From NCBI RefSeq assembly GCF_001547525.1, contig NZ_LNJP01000004.1, positions 1-64,000 on the forward strand: a stretch of 64,000 nucleotides of DNA, given 5' to 3'. The position numbers and the translations under genes were made by a program. The notes beneath the pieces are model-generated. The model did no database searches and was not told the DNA's origin. It worked only from the letters and a program-made list of their open reading frames with translations. The DNA is from Burkholderia anthina (lineage in GTDB: Bacteria; Pseudomonadota; Gammaproteobacteria; Burkholderiales; Burkholderiaceae). Of the stretch, positions 43,646 to 53,600 are shown piece by piece (position 1 is the first letter of the stretch; every line of letters begins with the position of its first letter).

Positions 43646-44794
43646 TCACGCCGCGCGCGCCGTGGCGGCCGCGCGTCGTTGCATCTGGCTGAAGATGTTG
43701 CGGTAATGCATTTCCTCGGTGCCGCCGGCCGAGCCCATCGCGAGCGCGTCGGCGACGAAGGTGGCGAGCGGGCCGCGCCGGTAGCCGTCGCTGCCGTGAA
43801 TCGCGAGCAGGTGCAGCGCGGCCTGCGCGAGATCGCGCGCGCCCGCGAGCTTCGCGATCGAACAGTTCGCGAGCGCCTCGGGACGTTGCCCGACGAGTTG
43901 ATCGAGTGCCGCGCGTGCCGTCCAGCGCGTGCGTTCGATGCCGACCTGGACGTCCACCAGCCTGCGCTGCACGTGCTGATGGGCGTCCAGCGCGACGCCG
44001 AGCGTCTTGCGGCCGCTGGCATGCGCGAGCGCGTCGGCGAGAAACGGCTGGGTGACGTTCGCGCACAGCAGGCCGAACAGCGCGCGATTCATCGACGCGA
44101 TGTCCATCAGCAGGCGCAGCCCGTCGCCGGGCGTGCCGAGCAGTTCGTCGGCGTCGACGCGCACGCCGGACAGCGCGAGATCGCCGATCGGAAGATCCGC
44201 GACGCCGAACGTCGCCTGCGGGGCGCTGCGCCGCACGCCCGCGCGTTCGGGATCGATCAGCACCAGCGCGGTGGCCGGCTTGCCGTCGCCGGTCAGCGTC
44301 GCGACGATCATCATCAGGCGTGCTTCGGGCGCGTGGCTGATGTTGTACTTGTGGCCGTCGAGCCGGTAGTGGTCGCCGTCGCGAACGAGGCACGTTTCGA
44401 GCGCGCGCACTTCGGTGCCGGTACCTTTCTCGGAGATCGCCGTGGCGCCGATGGCGCCGGACAGCAGCGACGGCAGATGCCGTGTGCGCTGCGCGTCGGA
44501 ACCGTATGCGACGATCGCGCGAATCAGCGTCGCCTGATTGGCCAGCGCCATCGCGAAGCCGACGGAGCGCAGCGCCGCGGCGACCGCTTCGAAGGCATCG
44601 ACGAAGTCGTGCCACGTGCCGCCCGCGCCGCCGAGTTCGCGCGGTACCGGCAGGCGCCACAGTCCCGCGTCCGACAAGGCATCCCATGCGTCGCGATGGA
44701 AGGCGCCGCAAGGGGCGGACCGCGCATGGCGTCCGGCGATGTCCCGGTACGCGGCGGTCGTCGTGTGCTGTGCTTCGCTGGCGATGAGAGTCAT
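43646..44794 (-). CDS. Acyl-CoA dehydrogenase-family flavoprotein (TdaE-like candidate)
   Basis: 382 residues with the three-domain acyl-CoA dehydrogenase fold: helical N-domain (DAWDALSDAGLWRLPVPRELGGAGG), beta domain with the FAD-binding ISEKGTGTEVRAL motif, and C-terminal helices ending GGTEEMHYRNIFSQMQ. ATG 44794 is preferred over a start 12 codons upstream. It heads the minus-strand operon with thioesterase, pheA and aroK genes and has a lux-box-like site 64 bp upstream. TdaE, a homologue of this family, is a flavin dioxygenase making the tropone ring; similarity here is by family and context only. Confidence 0.86.
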   Translation of the reverse strand: MTLIASEAQHTTTAAYRDIAGRHARSAPCGAFHRDAWDALSDAGLWRLPVPRELGGAGGTWHDFVDAFEAVAAALRSVGFAMALANQATLIRAIVAYGSDAQRTRHLPSLLSGAIGATAISEKGTGTEVRALETCLVRDGDHYRLDGHKYNISHAPEARLMMIVATLTGDGKPATALVLIDPERAGVRRSAPQATFGVADLPIGDLALSGVRVDADELLGTPGDGLRLLMDIASMNRALFGLLCANVTQPFLADALAHASGRKTLGVALDAHQHVQRRLVDVQVGIERTRWTARAALDQLVGQRPEALANCSIAKLAGARDLAQAALHLLAIHGSDGYRRGPLATFVADALAMGSAGGTEEMHYRNIFSQMQRRAAATARAA

Positions 44795-45322
44795 GTCGGG
44801 GCGCGGGCTTTGCAGGGATCGTGTCGCCAATCTAATGAAAAGCGCCCGGACGAGAAACTGTCAGTTATTGCACTTCGATGCGGCGCGCAGCGGGGAGTGA
44901 AGCGAGCGTGATCGGCGAGGCGATGGGCGGCGGAGCGCGATTGCCGGAGGGGATCTTGACGCCCGTCGCGTACATCGGCGCTCGCGGATTGCCTCTTTGT
45001 TTTGAAACGCCCGCCGGGCACCGGATGGCCGACCTCGCGCAGGCCGACGTGATGCGCCGCCGGCGGGCGTACGTGGTCGATCCGATACTCGCGGCGCGAG
45101 CCGCTCGCCGAGCGTGCGGTGCCGACACGGCACCGTGTTCGTGCCGCATCGCGACTGAAATCGCGTGCCGGGTGCCCGACGGACTTCTCGACTAACGACG
45201 CTGCCGCGCGCGCAAACCACGACGGGATCGCATGCGTGCCGCCATGATCGGTCGATCCTGTCGGCAGGACCGCGTGGACATGGCCGCGGCGATGCGGGCG
45301 ATGAGGACGATTGCACGTACGC
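44795..45322. other. Intergenic region between the acyl-CoA dehydrogenase and desaturase genes
   Basis: It holds the promoter of the acyl-CoA dehydrogenase operon, with an AT-richer block at about 44823-44880 and one lux-box-like site. A 105-codon frame at 44878-45195 on the plus strand has no ribosome site and no recognisable family, so I do not call it. Confidence 0.5.
44858..44873 (-). promoter_or_regulatory. Lux-box-like site 4 (acyl-CoA dehydrogenase operon promoter)
   Basis: Read on the minus strand, GTGCAATAACTGACAG matches the CTG-N10-CAG pattern with one arm mismatch and keeps the TGACAG half. It lies 64 bp upstream of the start codon. Confidence 0.45.
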
Positions 45323-46330
45323 TCATGAGTTCGACTGCGGTGCGTGAGACGGGGTGGCCGGTGCCTTGTAGCCTTCGAGGATCTGTTCCATTACCGACAG
45401 CGGGTGGCTTCCGCGCGACACGATTCCGCCGGTGCGGGCGTTGGCGCGCGCATAGTGTTCGTCCCGCATCAGGATTCGGTGAGCTGCAGGCAGGTTCCAG
45501 TACGGGATGGCCGCGAGAAGATGATGCGTGAGGTGCAGATTGTCGCCATGCATGCCGATGAACCAGCGTTCCCACCATGACGGAAATCGGTTGCGGGTCA
45601 TCAGCAATTCGTCGGTTTCCCTGCCGAACAGGCCGAAGTGCTCGGATACCTCGGATAGCCACCCGATGACCTGGAACGACGTCAGGTACGGAATCAGCCA
45701 GAAGAGCAGGTACCCTGCGGGGTTCGTGGCAATGCCAAGGACTGCGAACAGGAACGCATGGACCAGGATCAGCTTTATCGCGCCACGCCGCGATTTGAGC
45801 AGCGACGCAACGCGATGACGGACGAGGTAGTTGGCGTAGCTGAACACGTTCAGCAACATCAGGGTACGAAGCACGTGGCCGAAGCAGAACTCGAATCGAT
45901 CCTCGGCGCGCTGAAGGCCCGAGTCGATATAGTAGATGTAGTCCGGATCGCGCGTCGGATCGCCGAGAAACCGGTGATGCGACATGACGTGAGACTGGCG
46001 ATACGATTCGAAATCCTGAAAAACCGGGAGGCCGGAAAGATATTCGCCGATGAAACGATTCAAGCGGCCATTGCGTGCGAGTGTCAGATGCGCCGCTTCG
46101 TGCAATAGCGACGCGAGTGCGCGCTGGCGGGATCCGACGATCAGCACGGTCAGCGGATACGCGTACGGCGTCAGCCTTGTCATCCAGATCGCGCCGGCGA
46201 TCGTCGCAAGGTCGCCCATCCAGCCCAGCAGCCCGCGCCAGTTGTTCTTCCGGTACAGCGGGTCGAGATCGGCCTTGAGTACGGCGCTTATCCGGAACTT
46301 CCTCAACACGCCCGTATTCTGTTCGCGCAT
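45323..46330 (-). CDS. Membrane-bound fatty acid desaturase
   Basis: 335 residues. The three histidine clusters of membrane di-iron desaturases are present: HEAAH, HVMSHH and NLHLTHH. There are several transmembrane segments, including the LTVLIVG and LILVHAFLFAVLGI regions. It inserts a double bond (or hydroxyl) into a fatty acyl chain. It is divergent from the first NRPS gene and shares the 46.3-46.55 kb promoter region with it. The most likely role is to supply or modify the N-acyl chain of the peptide. Confidence 0.88.
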   Translation of the reverse strand: MREQNTGVLRKFRISAVLKADLDPLYRKNNWRGLLGWMGDLATIAGAIWMTRLTPYAYPLTVLIVGSRQRALASLLHEAAHLTLARNGRLNRFIGEYLSGLPVFQDFESYRQSHVMSHHRFLGDPTRDPDYIYYIDSGLQRAEDRFEFCFGHVLRTLMLLNVFSYANYLVRHRVASLLKSRRGAIKLILVHAFLFAVLGIATNPAGYLLFWLIPYLTSFQVIGWLSEVSEHFGLFGRETDELLMTRNRFPSWWERWFIGMHGDNLHLTHHLLAAIPYWNLPAAHRILMRDEHYARANARTGGIVSRGSHPLSVMEQILEGYKAPATPSHAPQSNS

Positions 46331-46393
46331 ATCGATTCCTTGCCTGTTTTGAAATGCGAACCAAGTTATACGAACGTGTTTTGCACAGCATCT

Positions 46394-46431
46394 GTGAAAT
46401 TTCGCTGTGGAAATTGACAGTGAAATTTCGC
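46394..46431 (+). repeat. Direct repeat in the NRPS/desaturase promoter
   Basis: GTGAAATTTCGC occurs at 46394-46405 and 46420-46431, flanking the lux-box-like site. The period is 26 bp, about two and a half helical turns. Confidence 0.75.
46405..46420 (+). promoter_or_regulatory. Lux-box-like site 5 (desaturase/NRPS divergent promoter)
   Basis: CTGTGGAAATTGACAG fits CTG-N10-CAG with CTGT/ACAG arms. It is 75 bp upstream of the desaturase start and 128 bp upstream of the NRPS start. TTGACA inside it could be a -35 element. Confidence 0.6.
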
Positions 46432-46548
46432 AGGTTGTGAGACGGCCATGTCCCGTGTTCTTCTTCCATTGTGATTCGGACTTTCAGGCATGTCGATCGA
46501 GTACGGTCGCATGCCAATTTTCAGCAACGAGAAAACAAGGGAGTGGTC

Positions 46549-49500
46549 GTGAGCAAACATTTCGATGAGACGGGCAATGTCCTTGATCGGTTGAGCGAAT
46601 CCGCGGGCCGCAGCTACCCGGCGGGAACGGAGGCGCGGCTGTCGATGTCGCAGGAGCAGGCGTGGTTTCTCGAGATGCTGGTGCCGGACAGCATCGCGTA
46701 CAACTTTCAGGCGGTCCTCAACCTGCGCGGCGCTCTCGACATCGGCGCGCTCGAGCGTGCGCTCGGGCGGCTCGTTCAGCGCCATCAGAGCCTGTCGACG
46801 GTATTCGTCGAGCACGACGGCGAGCCGGTGCAGCGCGTCGAACCCGCATGGCCCGTCACGGTGCCCGTCGTCGACATGTCGAAGACGGCCGAGCACGCGC
46901 GCGACGCGTACATCGAATCGCTGATCAGGGTAGAAACGGGCGCCAAGATCGACGTCGGCACGCTGCCGCTGGTGCGTTGGGTTCTGTTCAAGCGCAGCGA
47001 GCATGATCATGCGCTGCTGCACATCGAGCACCACCTGATTCACGATGGCTGGTCGTTTCGTCTGTTCCTGCGCGAATTGAGTCATTTCTACAACGCGGAG
47101 CGTGGCAGGCAGGACCTTGCGCCGCTCGAGCCGGTCATTCAGTTCATCGACTATTGCGAGTTCGAACGTGCGTGGCTCGAATCGACGGCCGGCCTCGCGG
47201 GACGCGCGTACTGGCGGGAACGCCTGCGGACATGGTCACCTTACGGCCATTCGCCGTTCCCGCGCGCCGGCGCGCCGGTCGCGAATCTCGATTTCGTCGG
47301 CAGTTCGGTATCGGTGCCGTTCCCCGCCGCGCTGGCCACGCGCCTGAAGCATTACGCGGCGCAGCGCAAGGCAACGCTGTTCGAGACGATGTTCTCGGTG
47401 TTTGCATCCGTGGTTGCCGCGCGCTCGGGCAATACACGCCAGATCGTCGGCACGGCCGTCGCCAATCGAGACGTCCAGGGGATTCAGAACACGATCGGCA
47501 TGCTCGTGAACATGTTGCCGGTATGCGTCGAACTGTCGCCCGACATGCAATGGCCTGCCCTGATCGACCGCGTGAAGGACGAGATCCGCGCCGGATGCTC
47601 GCATTCGCACGTGCCGTTCTCGAGCATGGTCGCCGATCTTCAGCCCGAACGCGCGACGAATCTGCTGCCGTACATTCAGGTCGCGTTCAGTTTCCATAAT
47701 TCGATGACGCGCAAGCTCGAATTCGACGGGCTGGACGTCGACATCCTCGAAGGGCTCAGCAATGGTTCGGCCAAGTTCGATCTGAACGTGATAGTCGTGT
47801 TCGACGACGAGACGCGCCCCGAAGCCGGTGGGCGCTTCATGCTCGAATATTCGACGTCCGCGGCGGCCGAGGCGGATGTGCTCGCGCTGATGAACGCGTT
47901 CTTCGCGACCGCGAATGCCTGGCTCGACGATCCCGATCGCCGTCTCGGCGCGCTTGCGGGCGCGCCGGCCGGTGGCGCGGACGATGCGCAGCCCGTGGCC
48001 GGCGACGCGGACGTCGCGTTCTGGCGCGCGCAACTCGACACGGAGGTGGGCGAGCTGATCGCGGATGCGCCCGCCGGGACACCGCCCGTCGAGTTCTACA
48101 CCGGGCGGCAGGACCCGGCCAGCGGCGCCGAGTCGCTCATGCAGTTGGACGCGGCATGCGACGCGAGCGGGATCGCGCCGGCCGCTGCGTCGCTCGCGCT
48201 GCATGCGGCGGCCCTCGCGCGCTTCAGCGGCAGTCTCGATGTCGTGATCGGGCTTGCATCGGACATCGACGGCCGCACACTGCCCGTGCCGCTGCCGGTC
48301 GCGCTGCACGTCGACCCGTCCGCCTCATTCGCCGAATTGTCCGGAATGGCCGGGCGCGCGTGGCGGCAGGCGGTTGAGCGTCATGCACGCGCACCGCAGG
48401 CGTTGGATGTCGCGACGGCCGAATGGCGCGCGGGTACGGGCCATGCAACGGCGCCGGGCTTCCAGTCGACGTTCGCCGTGACGTACGACTCGCCCGCGTC
48501 GCACGCCGCGACGCAGGGCGGTCGCACCCGCATCGACGCGCTGCTGTGCGTTACGCCAGGCGGCACGACGCCGACCCCGGTTTATACCTCCGAAGGGTTG
48601 TCGTCGCATACTGTCGCGTCGTTCGCGCGGGCGGTCGAACGGTTGGTCGATGCGGCCGCGCTGTCGCTCGACATGCGCATCGGCGCCGCCGACGCTGTGG
48701 GCGAGCCGGGCGAGAGCGCCGCACTGCGCCGGCAGGCGGAAGGCGCGCGGCCGCCGTACCGGGAAGCGACGCTGCATGCGCTCGTCGAGCGCTGGGCGGC
48801 CGAACGGCCCGATGCGCCCGCGGTGCGGTGCGGCGAGACCGTATGGACCTATGCGGAACTCGATGCGAAAGGAAGCGAGGTCGCCGCGCACCTGATCGCG
48901 TGCGGCGTGCGGCCTGGGGATGTGGTAGGCGTCAGCATGGCCCGCTCGCCGGCGCAGGTGGGTGCGCTGCTCGGCATCCTGAAAGCGGGGGCCTGCTATT
49001 TGTCGCTCGATGCGGCACTGCCGGCCGCGCGTCGCGACTGGCAGGTCAGTGCGGCCGGAGTCGCGCATGTGTTGGTCGACGCGGACGCGCCGCCGTTCGC
49101 CGACGGTGTCGCGACCCACTGCGTCGATCGCGTGCCGCTCGGATCGTACGCCGGGATCCGCGATGCCGGCAGGCCCGACGCAGGTATCGACGCGCCGTGC
49201 TACTACATGTTCACGTCCGGTTCGACCGGCGAGCCGAAGGCGACGCCGAGCCGCCATCGCGACGTGGTGAATTTCCTGACGAGCGACAGCTGCGTGAAGA
49301 TCGGGCAGGACGACCGCGTGCTGATGTTCGCGCCGCTCGCGTTCGACGCGTCGACGTTCGAGATCTGGGGCGCGCTGCTCAACGGCGCGCAACTGATCGT
49401 GCAGCCTGGCACGCATGCGAGCCTCGAGGATCTTGCCGATACGCTCGTGTCGTCGCAGGCGAGCGTGATATGGCTCACTTCCGCGTTGTTCCAGGAGATG

Positions 49501-50562
49501 GTCGCGCAGCATCCGCAAGCGCTGCGGCACGCGCGGCAGGTGCTGACCGGCGGCGACGTCGTGTCGACCGACGCGATGCGCGGTTTCTTCGCGGCAGGCG
49601 GGCGGGCGCTCACGGTGTGCTACGGGCCGACCGAAGGCACCGTGTTCACGACGGCATATACGCTCGAACGCCCGGAGGATATCGATGCGCGCGCGCTGAT
49701 CGGTCGGCCGATTTCGCATCGCGACCTGTACGTGATCGACGTGTTTGGCAATCTGGCCGCGCCAGGCGTGCCCGGTGAACTGTATGTGGGCGGCGGCGTG
49801 ACGGACGGCTATCTGAAGCGGCCCGACCTGACGGCGCAACGCTTTGTCACCCTGCCGTGGTTGAGTGGGCGCACGCTGTTCCGATCCGGCGACATCGGCC
49901 GCTGGACCGCCGAAGGTTGCGTCGAGTTCCTGGGCCGGCGCGACAGCCAGATCAAGATTCGCGGGTTTCGGATCGAGACGGGCGAAATCGAGCAGGCCAT
50001 GCGGGCACTGGACGGCGTCGCCCAGTGCGCGGTGGTGGTGGCCGCGCAAGGGGCGGACAAGCGGATCGAGGCGTTCGTCACGGCCACGCGCGGCGCGACG
50101 CCCTCTGCGGCCGCGCTGCGCGACGCACTGGTCGATATCCTGCCCGACTACATGGTGCCCGCGCGCGTCCACGTCGTGGAGCGCCTGCCGATGACGGCCA
50201 GCGGCAAGCTGGACAAGCGCGCGCTGCGCGACGCACTCGCGCCCGTGGAAACGGACGCGGGCGCCCGGGAGGATGTGCGCCGCACCGCGCCGACCGGTGC
50301 GCTGGAAGAGGCGATTGCCGCGGTCTGGGCCGACGTGCTGAAACTCGACGTGATCGAGCGCGAGCAGGACTTCTTCTCGATCGGCGGCCACTCGCTCGCC
50401 GGCATGCGGATCGTATCGCGCCTCGGCAAGACGCTCGGCCGGCGCGTGTCGCTCGACACGCTGTTCCGCTTCCCGACGGTCGCGTCGTTCGCCGGCGCGC
50501 TGTCCGACAGCCCGGCCCATGCGACGCCGGCCGCCGCCGTGGCGGCCGGCCAGGCCGTCTGA
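46549..50562 (+). CDS. NRPS, first module: C - half C - A - T
   Basis: 1337 residues. A condensation domain (about 30-470) has an intact HHLIHDG motif (His161, His162, Asp166) and no upstream carrier, so it probably attaches a fatty-acyl group. About residues 488-720 look like the second half of another condensation domain (DVAFWRAQLD onward) without HHxxxDG. The A domain (about 735-1245) has TSGSTGEPK and YGPTEG; the code read by eye is D-A-F-W-L-G-C-V-F-K, nearest to valine-type codes. The T domain has GGHSL with Ser1282. There is no epimerase or thioesterase. GTG 46549 is chosen for AAGGGAG 5 bp upstream. The assembly line continues in the next gene. Confidence 0.93.
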   Translation: MSKHFDETGNVLDRLSESAGRSYPAGTEARLSMSQEQAWFLEMLVPDSIAYNFQAVLNLRGALDIGALERALGRLVQRHQSLSTVFVEHDGEPVQRVEPAWPVTVPVVDMSKTAEHARDAYIESLIRVETGAKIDVGTLPLVRWVLFKRSEHDHALLHIEHHLIHDGWSFRLFLRELSHFYNAERGRQDLAPLEPVIQFIDYCEFERAWLESTAGLAGRAYWRERLRTWSPYGHSPFPRAGAPVANLDFVGSSVSVPFPAALATRLKHYAAQRKATLFETMFSVFASVVAARSGNTRQIVGTAVANRDVQGIQNTIGMLVNMLPVCVELSPDMQWPALIDRVKDEIRAGCSHSHVPFSSMVADLQPERATNLLPYIQVAFSFHNSMTRKLEFDGLDVDILEGLSNGSAKFDLNVIVVFDDETRPEAGGRFMLEYSTSAAAEADVLALMNAFFATANAWLDDPDRRLGALAGAPAGGADDAQPVAGDADVAFWRAQLDTEVGELIADAPAGTPPVEFYTGRQDPASGAESLMQLDAACDASGIAPAAASLALHAAALARFSGSLDVVIGLASDIDGRTLPVPLPVALHVDPSASFAELSGMAGRAWRQAVERHARAPQALDVATAEWRAGTGHATAPGFQSTFAVTYDSPASHAATQGGRTRIDALLCVTPGGTTPTPVYTSEGLSSHTVASFARAVERLVDAAALSLDMRIGAADAVGEPGESAALRRQAEGARPPYREATLHALVERWAAERPDAPAVRCGETVWTYAELDAKGSEVAAHLIACGVRPGDVVGVSMARSPAQVGALLGILKAGACYLSLDAALPAARRDWQVSAAGVAHVLVDADAPPFADGVATHCVDRVPLGSYAGIRDAGRPDAGIDAPCYYMFTSGSTGEPKATPSRHRDVVNFLTSDSCVKIGQDDRVLMFAPLAFDASTFEIWGALLNGAQLIVQPGTHASLEDLADTLVSSQASVIWLTSALFQEMVAQHPQALRHARQVLTGGDVVSTDAMRGFFAAGGRALTVCYGPTEGTVFTTAYTLERPEDIDARALIGRPISHRDLYVIDVFGNLAAPGVPGELYVGGGVTDGYLKRPDLTAQRFVTLPWLSGRTLFRSGDIGRWTAEGCVEFLGRRDSQIKIRGFRIETGEIEQAMRALDGVAQCAVVVAAQGADKRIEAFVTATRGATPSAAALRDALVDILPDYMVPARVHVVERLPMTASGKLDKRALRDALAPVETDAGAREDVRRTAPTGALEEAIAAVWADVLKLDVIEREQDFFSIGGHSLAGMRIVSRLGKTLGRRVSLDTLFRFPTVASFAGALSDSPAHATPAAAVAAGQAV

Positions 50563-50650
50563 CCCGCGGCCGGCCCGGCTGAACCTTTCCCATCCTCGAA
50601 GCACCTCCGCGCGCGCCGACCGGCGCGCGCCTTCCATCCTGGAGCAATGC

Positions 50651-53600
50651 ATGGATCTCGCAAGTCCGGCGGAAACGTCCGTCCAGTCCATCGCCGCCGG
50701 CCCGACCGGCATGTCCGCGGCTCAGCAGAGCCTGTGGTTCCTGAATCAGTTCGAACGTGGCGGGGTGACCTACAACGTCCCGTTCTCGTTGCGCCTGTCC
50801 GGCCGTGTCGACCCCGATGCGCTCGCGCGCGCGCTTGACGTCGTGCAGCGGCGGCATCCCGCGCTGCGCTGCCGGTTTCCGAGCCGCGGCGGCCAGCCGG
50901 TCGTGCAGATCGTCGACGCGCCGGCCGCACTGACGCGCGTCGACTTCTCGAGCCTGCCTGATCCTGCGGCGAGCGTGGCCGAACTCGAGAGCGAGCAGGC
51001 ACGCGCGCCGTTCGACCTCGAGCGCGATGCTCCGTTGCGTGCGACGCTCGCGCGCGTGGCCGACGACGACTACCGTCTCGTCGCGACCGTGCATCACATC
51101 GTGTTCGATGGCCGTTCACTGCAGCTGTTCCTCGATGAACTCGCGCGGGCGTATGCCGAACTCGCGCACGGCCGCGAACCGGACGCCGCGCCGCTCGACG
51201 ACGGCCTGCATGCCGATGCGAACGCCGCATCCGCGGATCTCGCCGCCGGCCTCGCGCATTGGCAGGCCCGGCTGTCGGGCGCGCCTGCCGTGCTGCCGCT
51301 GCCGCTCGATCATCCGCGGCCGGCCGCGCGGCGCTTCAACGGGCGCCGGATCGAATTCGATGTGCCGCTCGATGTGGCCAACGGGCTCAAGGAGGTCGCG
51401 CGGGCGCGCGGCCTGTCGATGTACATGGTCGGGCTCGCGGCGTTCGCGGTGCTGCTTCGCCGCTATACGCACGAGGGCGACATCGTGATCGGATCCCCGA
51501 TTTCGAATCGCTATGCGCTCGAGCGCGACGACGTGATCGGCTATTTCGTGAACACACTGCCCAACCGGGTCGACGTATCGGGCACGCCGACTTTTTCCGA
51601 CGTGCTCGAACGCGTGCGTGCGACGGTGCTGGACACGCTCGAGCACGCATACGTACCGTTCGAGAAGATCGTCGAAGCCGTCCAGCCGCCGCGTTCGTTG
51701 GCTCATGCGCCGATATTCCAGGTGCTGTTCGATTTCGCGGCCGAAGGGTTCGAGGTGGACTTCGGCGCCGGAATCGAAGCGCGGATGCATACGCTGGACT
51801 CCTGCACCGCGAAGTACGATCTCAGCCTCACGCTTGCACTCACCGGCGACGGCATGCGCGCAGCGTTCGAGTACGACTGCGACCTGCTCGGCGGCGCGCT
51901 CGTCGAGCAGATGACCGACAGCCTCGTGCGCATCCTGCGTTGCCTGGTGACCGACCCCGACGCGCGTATCGACGCGGCGCCGCTGCTGTCGCGCGAGGCC
52001 GCGGCCGCGATGCTGGCGCTCGCGAACGACGGCACGCGAGACCCGGGCCGCCCATTCGTGCCGTTTCACCGCGCGTTCGAGCAGGCGGCGCAGCGTGACG
52101 GCGGTGCGCTGGCGCTGGTATACGGCGAGCGGCGCGCCACCTACGCGGACGTCGACGCGCGAGCGACGGCGCTGGCCGCGCAATTGCAGGCGTCGGGCGT
52201 GCGGCGCGGCGATCGCGTCGTCGTGTTGCGGCGCTATGGTCCGGACGTGGTCGTCGCGCTGCTCGCGATCCACAAGGCCGGCGCCGTGTTCGTGCCGGTG
52301 TCGCCCGACGATGCGAGACGCGATGCACTGATCGCCGACGTGGCGCCGGCGGCGATCGTCGTCGAACATCCGTGCGATGGCGCAGGGTTCGATTGCACCG
52401 CGATCGCGATGGAAGCGCTTGTGTGCGAGCCGGGCGCACCGCTCGCGGGCTTCGATCCGGACAGAGCGATGACGACCGCCGACGACATCGCCTACGTGAT
52501 TTTCACGTCGGGCTCCACCGGTCGCCCGAAAGGCGTCGAGGTTTCGCACGGGAGCTGGATGTCGCTGTTTCATGCATTCGAGGCAGCTTACGGCCGCACG
52601 CAGCCGGGTGTGACGGCCGTGCTGCAGATGGCGAACCATACGTTCGACGTGTTCATGAGCGACGTGATTCGCGGCCTCGGCGGGGGAGGGCGGCTGATCA
52701 TGTGCCCGAGGGAGAGCCTGACCGATGCGCAGGCGCTGCATGCGCTGATCGAGCGCGAGCGTGCGACCGTGATGGAATTCGTGCCGGCCGTCGTGCGCCA
52801 GATGATCGAATATCTCGAACGCAGCGGCAAGCGCCTGGACGGGGTGCAGGCGGTCACGTGCGGTGCGGACGTCTGGTTCGTCCACGAGTACCGCAAGCTG
52901 CGCGCGCTGTGCGCGCCGGATACCCGCGTGCTCAGCGTGTATGGCGTGACGGAAGCCACGTGCGAAAGCGCGACCTTCGAACCGCGCGACGCGTGGTACG
53001 AGTCCGAACGCAGCATGCCGATCGGCACGCCGTTGCCGAACACGTCGATGTACGTGGTCGACGACGCACTGAATCTCGTTCCGCTCGGCGTGCCCGGTGA
53101 ACTGCTGATCGGCGGCGGCGCCGTCGCGTCGGGTTACCTGAATCGGCCGGAGCTGACCCGCGAACGTTTCCCGGTCGGCGGGTTCGATGCCGACGGGCGC
53201 TTCGTGTCCGATCCGGGCGGCCGCCGCTTCTACCGCACCGGCGATCTTTGCCGGCATCTTGCGGACGGCACGATCGAGTTCATCGGCCGGCTCGACAACC
53301 AGGTCAAGGTTCGCGGCTTCCGGATCGAGCTCGGCGAGATCGAAAGCGTGCTCGCGGAGCATCCGGGCGTGCGCGAATGCGCGGTCGTGGCGCGCGGGGC
53401 GCCGGGCGGCGAGCTCGAACTGGTCGGTTATGCCGATGCGGGGGCAACCCGGGAAGCGTTGTTCGAGCATCTGCGCGCGCGGCTGCCCGAGCACATGGTG
53501 CCGCGTGCGCTGGTCCTGCTGCCGGCGCTGCCGCTGTCGCCGAACGGCAAGATCGACCGCAAGCGCTTGCCCGATCCGGACTGGGATGCGCTCGCGCATG

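Noticed and set aside
44878..45195. 105-codon plus-strand frame in the gap upstream of the acyl-CoA dehydrogenase operon
   Set aside because: No ribosome site, Arg/Ala-rich composition and no recognisable fold; it also overlaps the minus-strand promoter.
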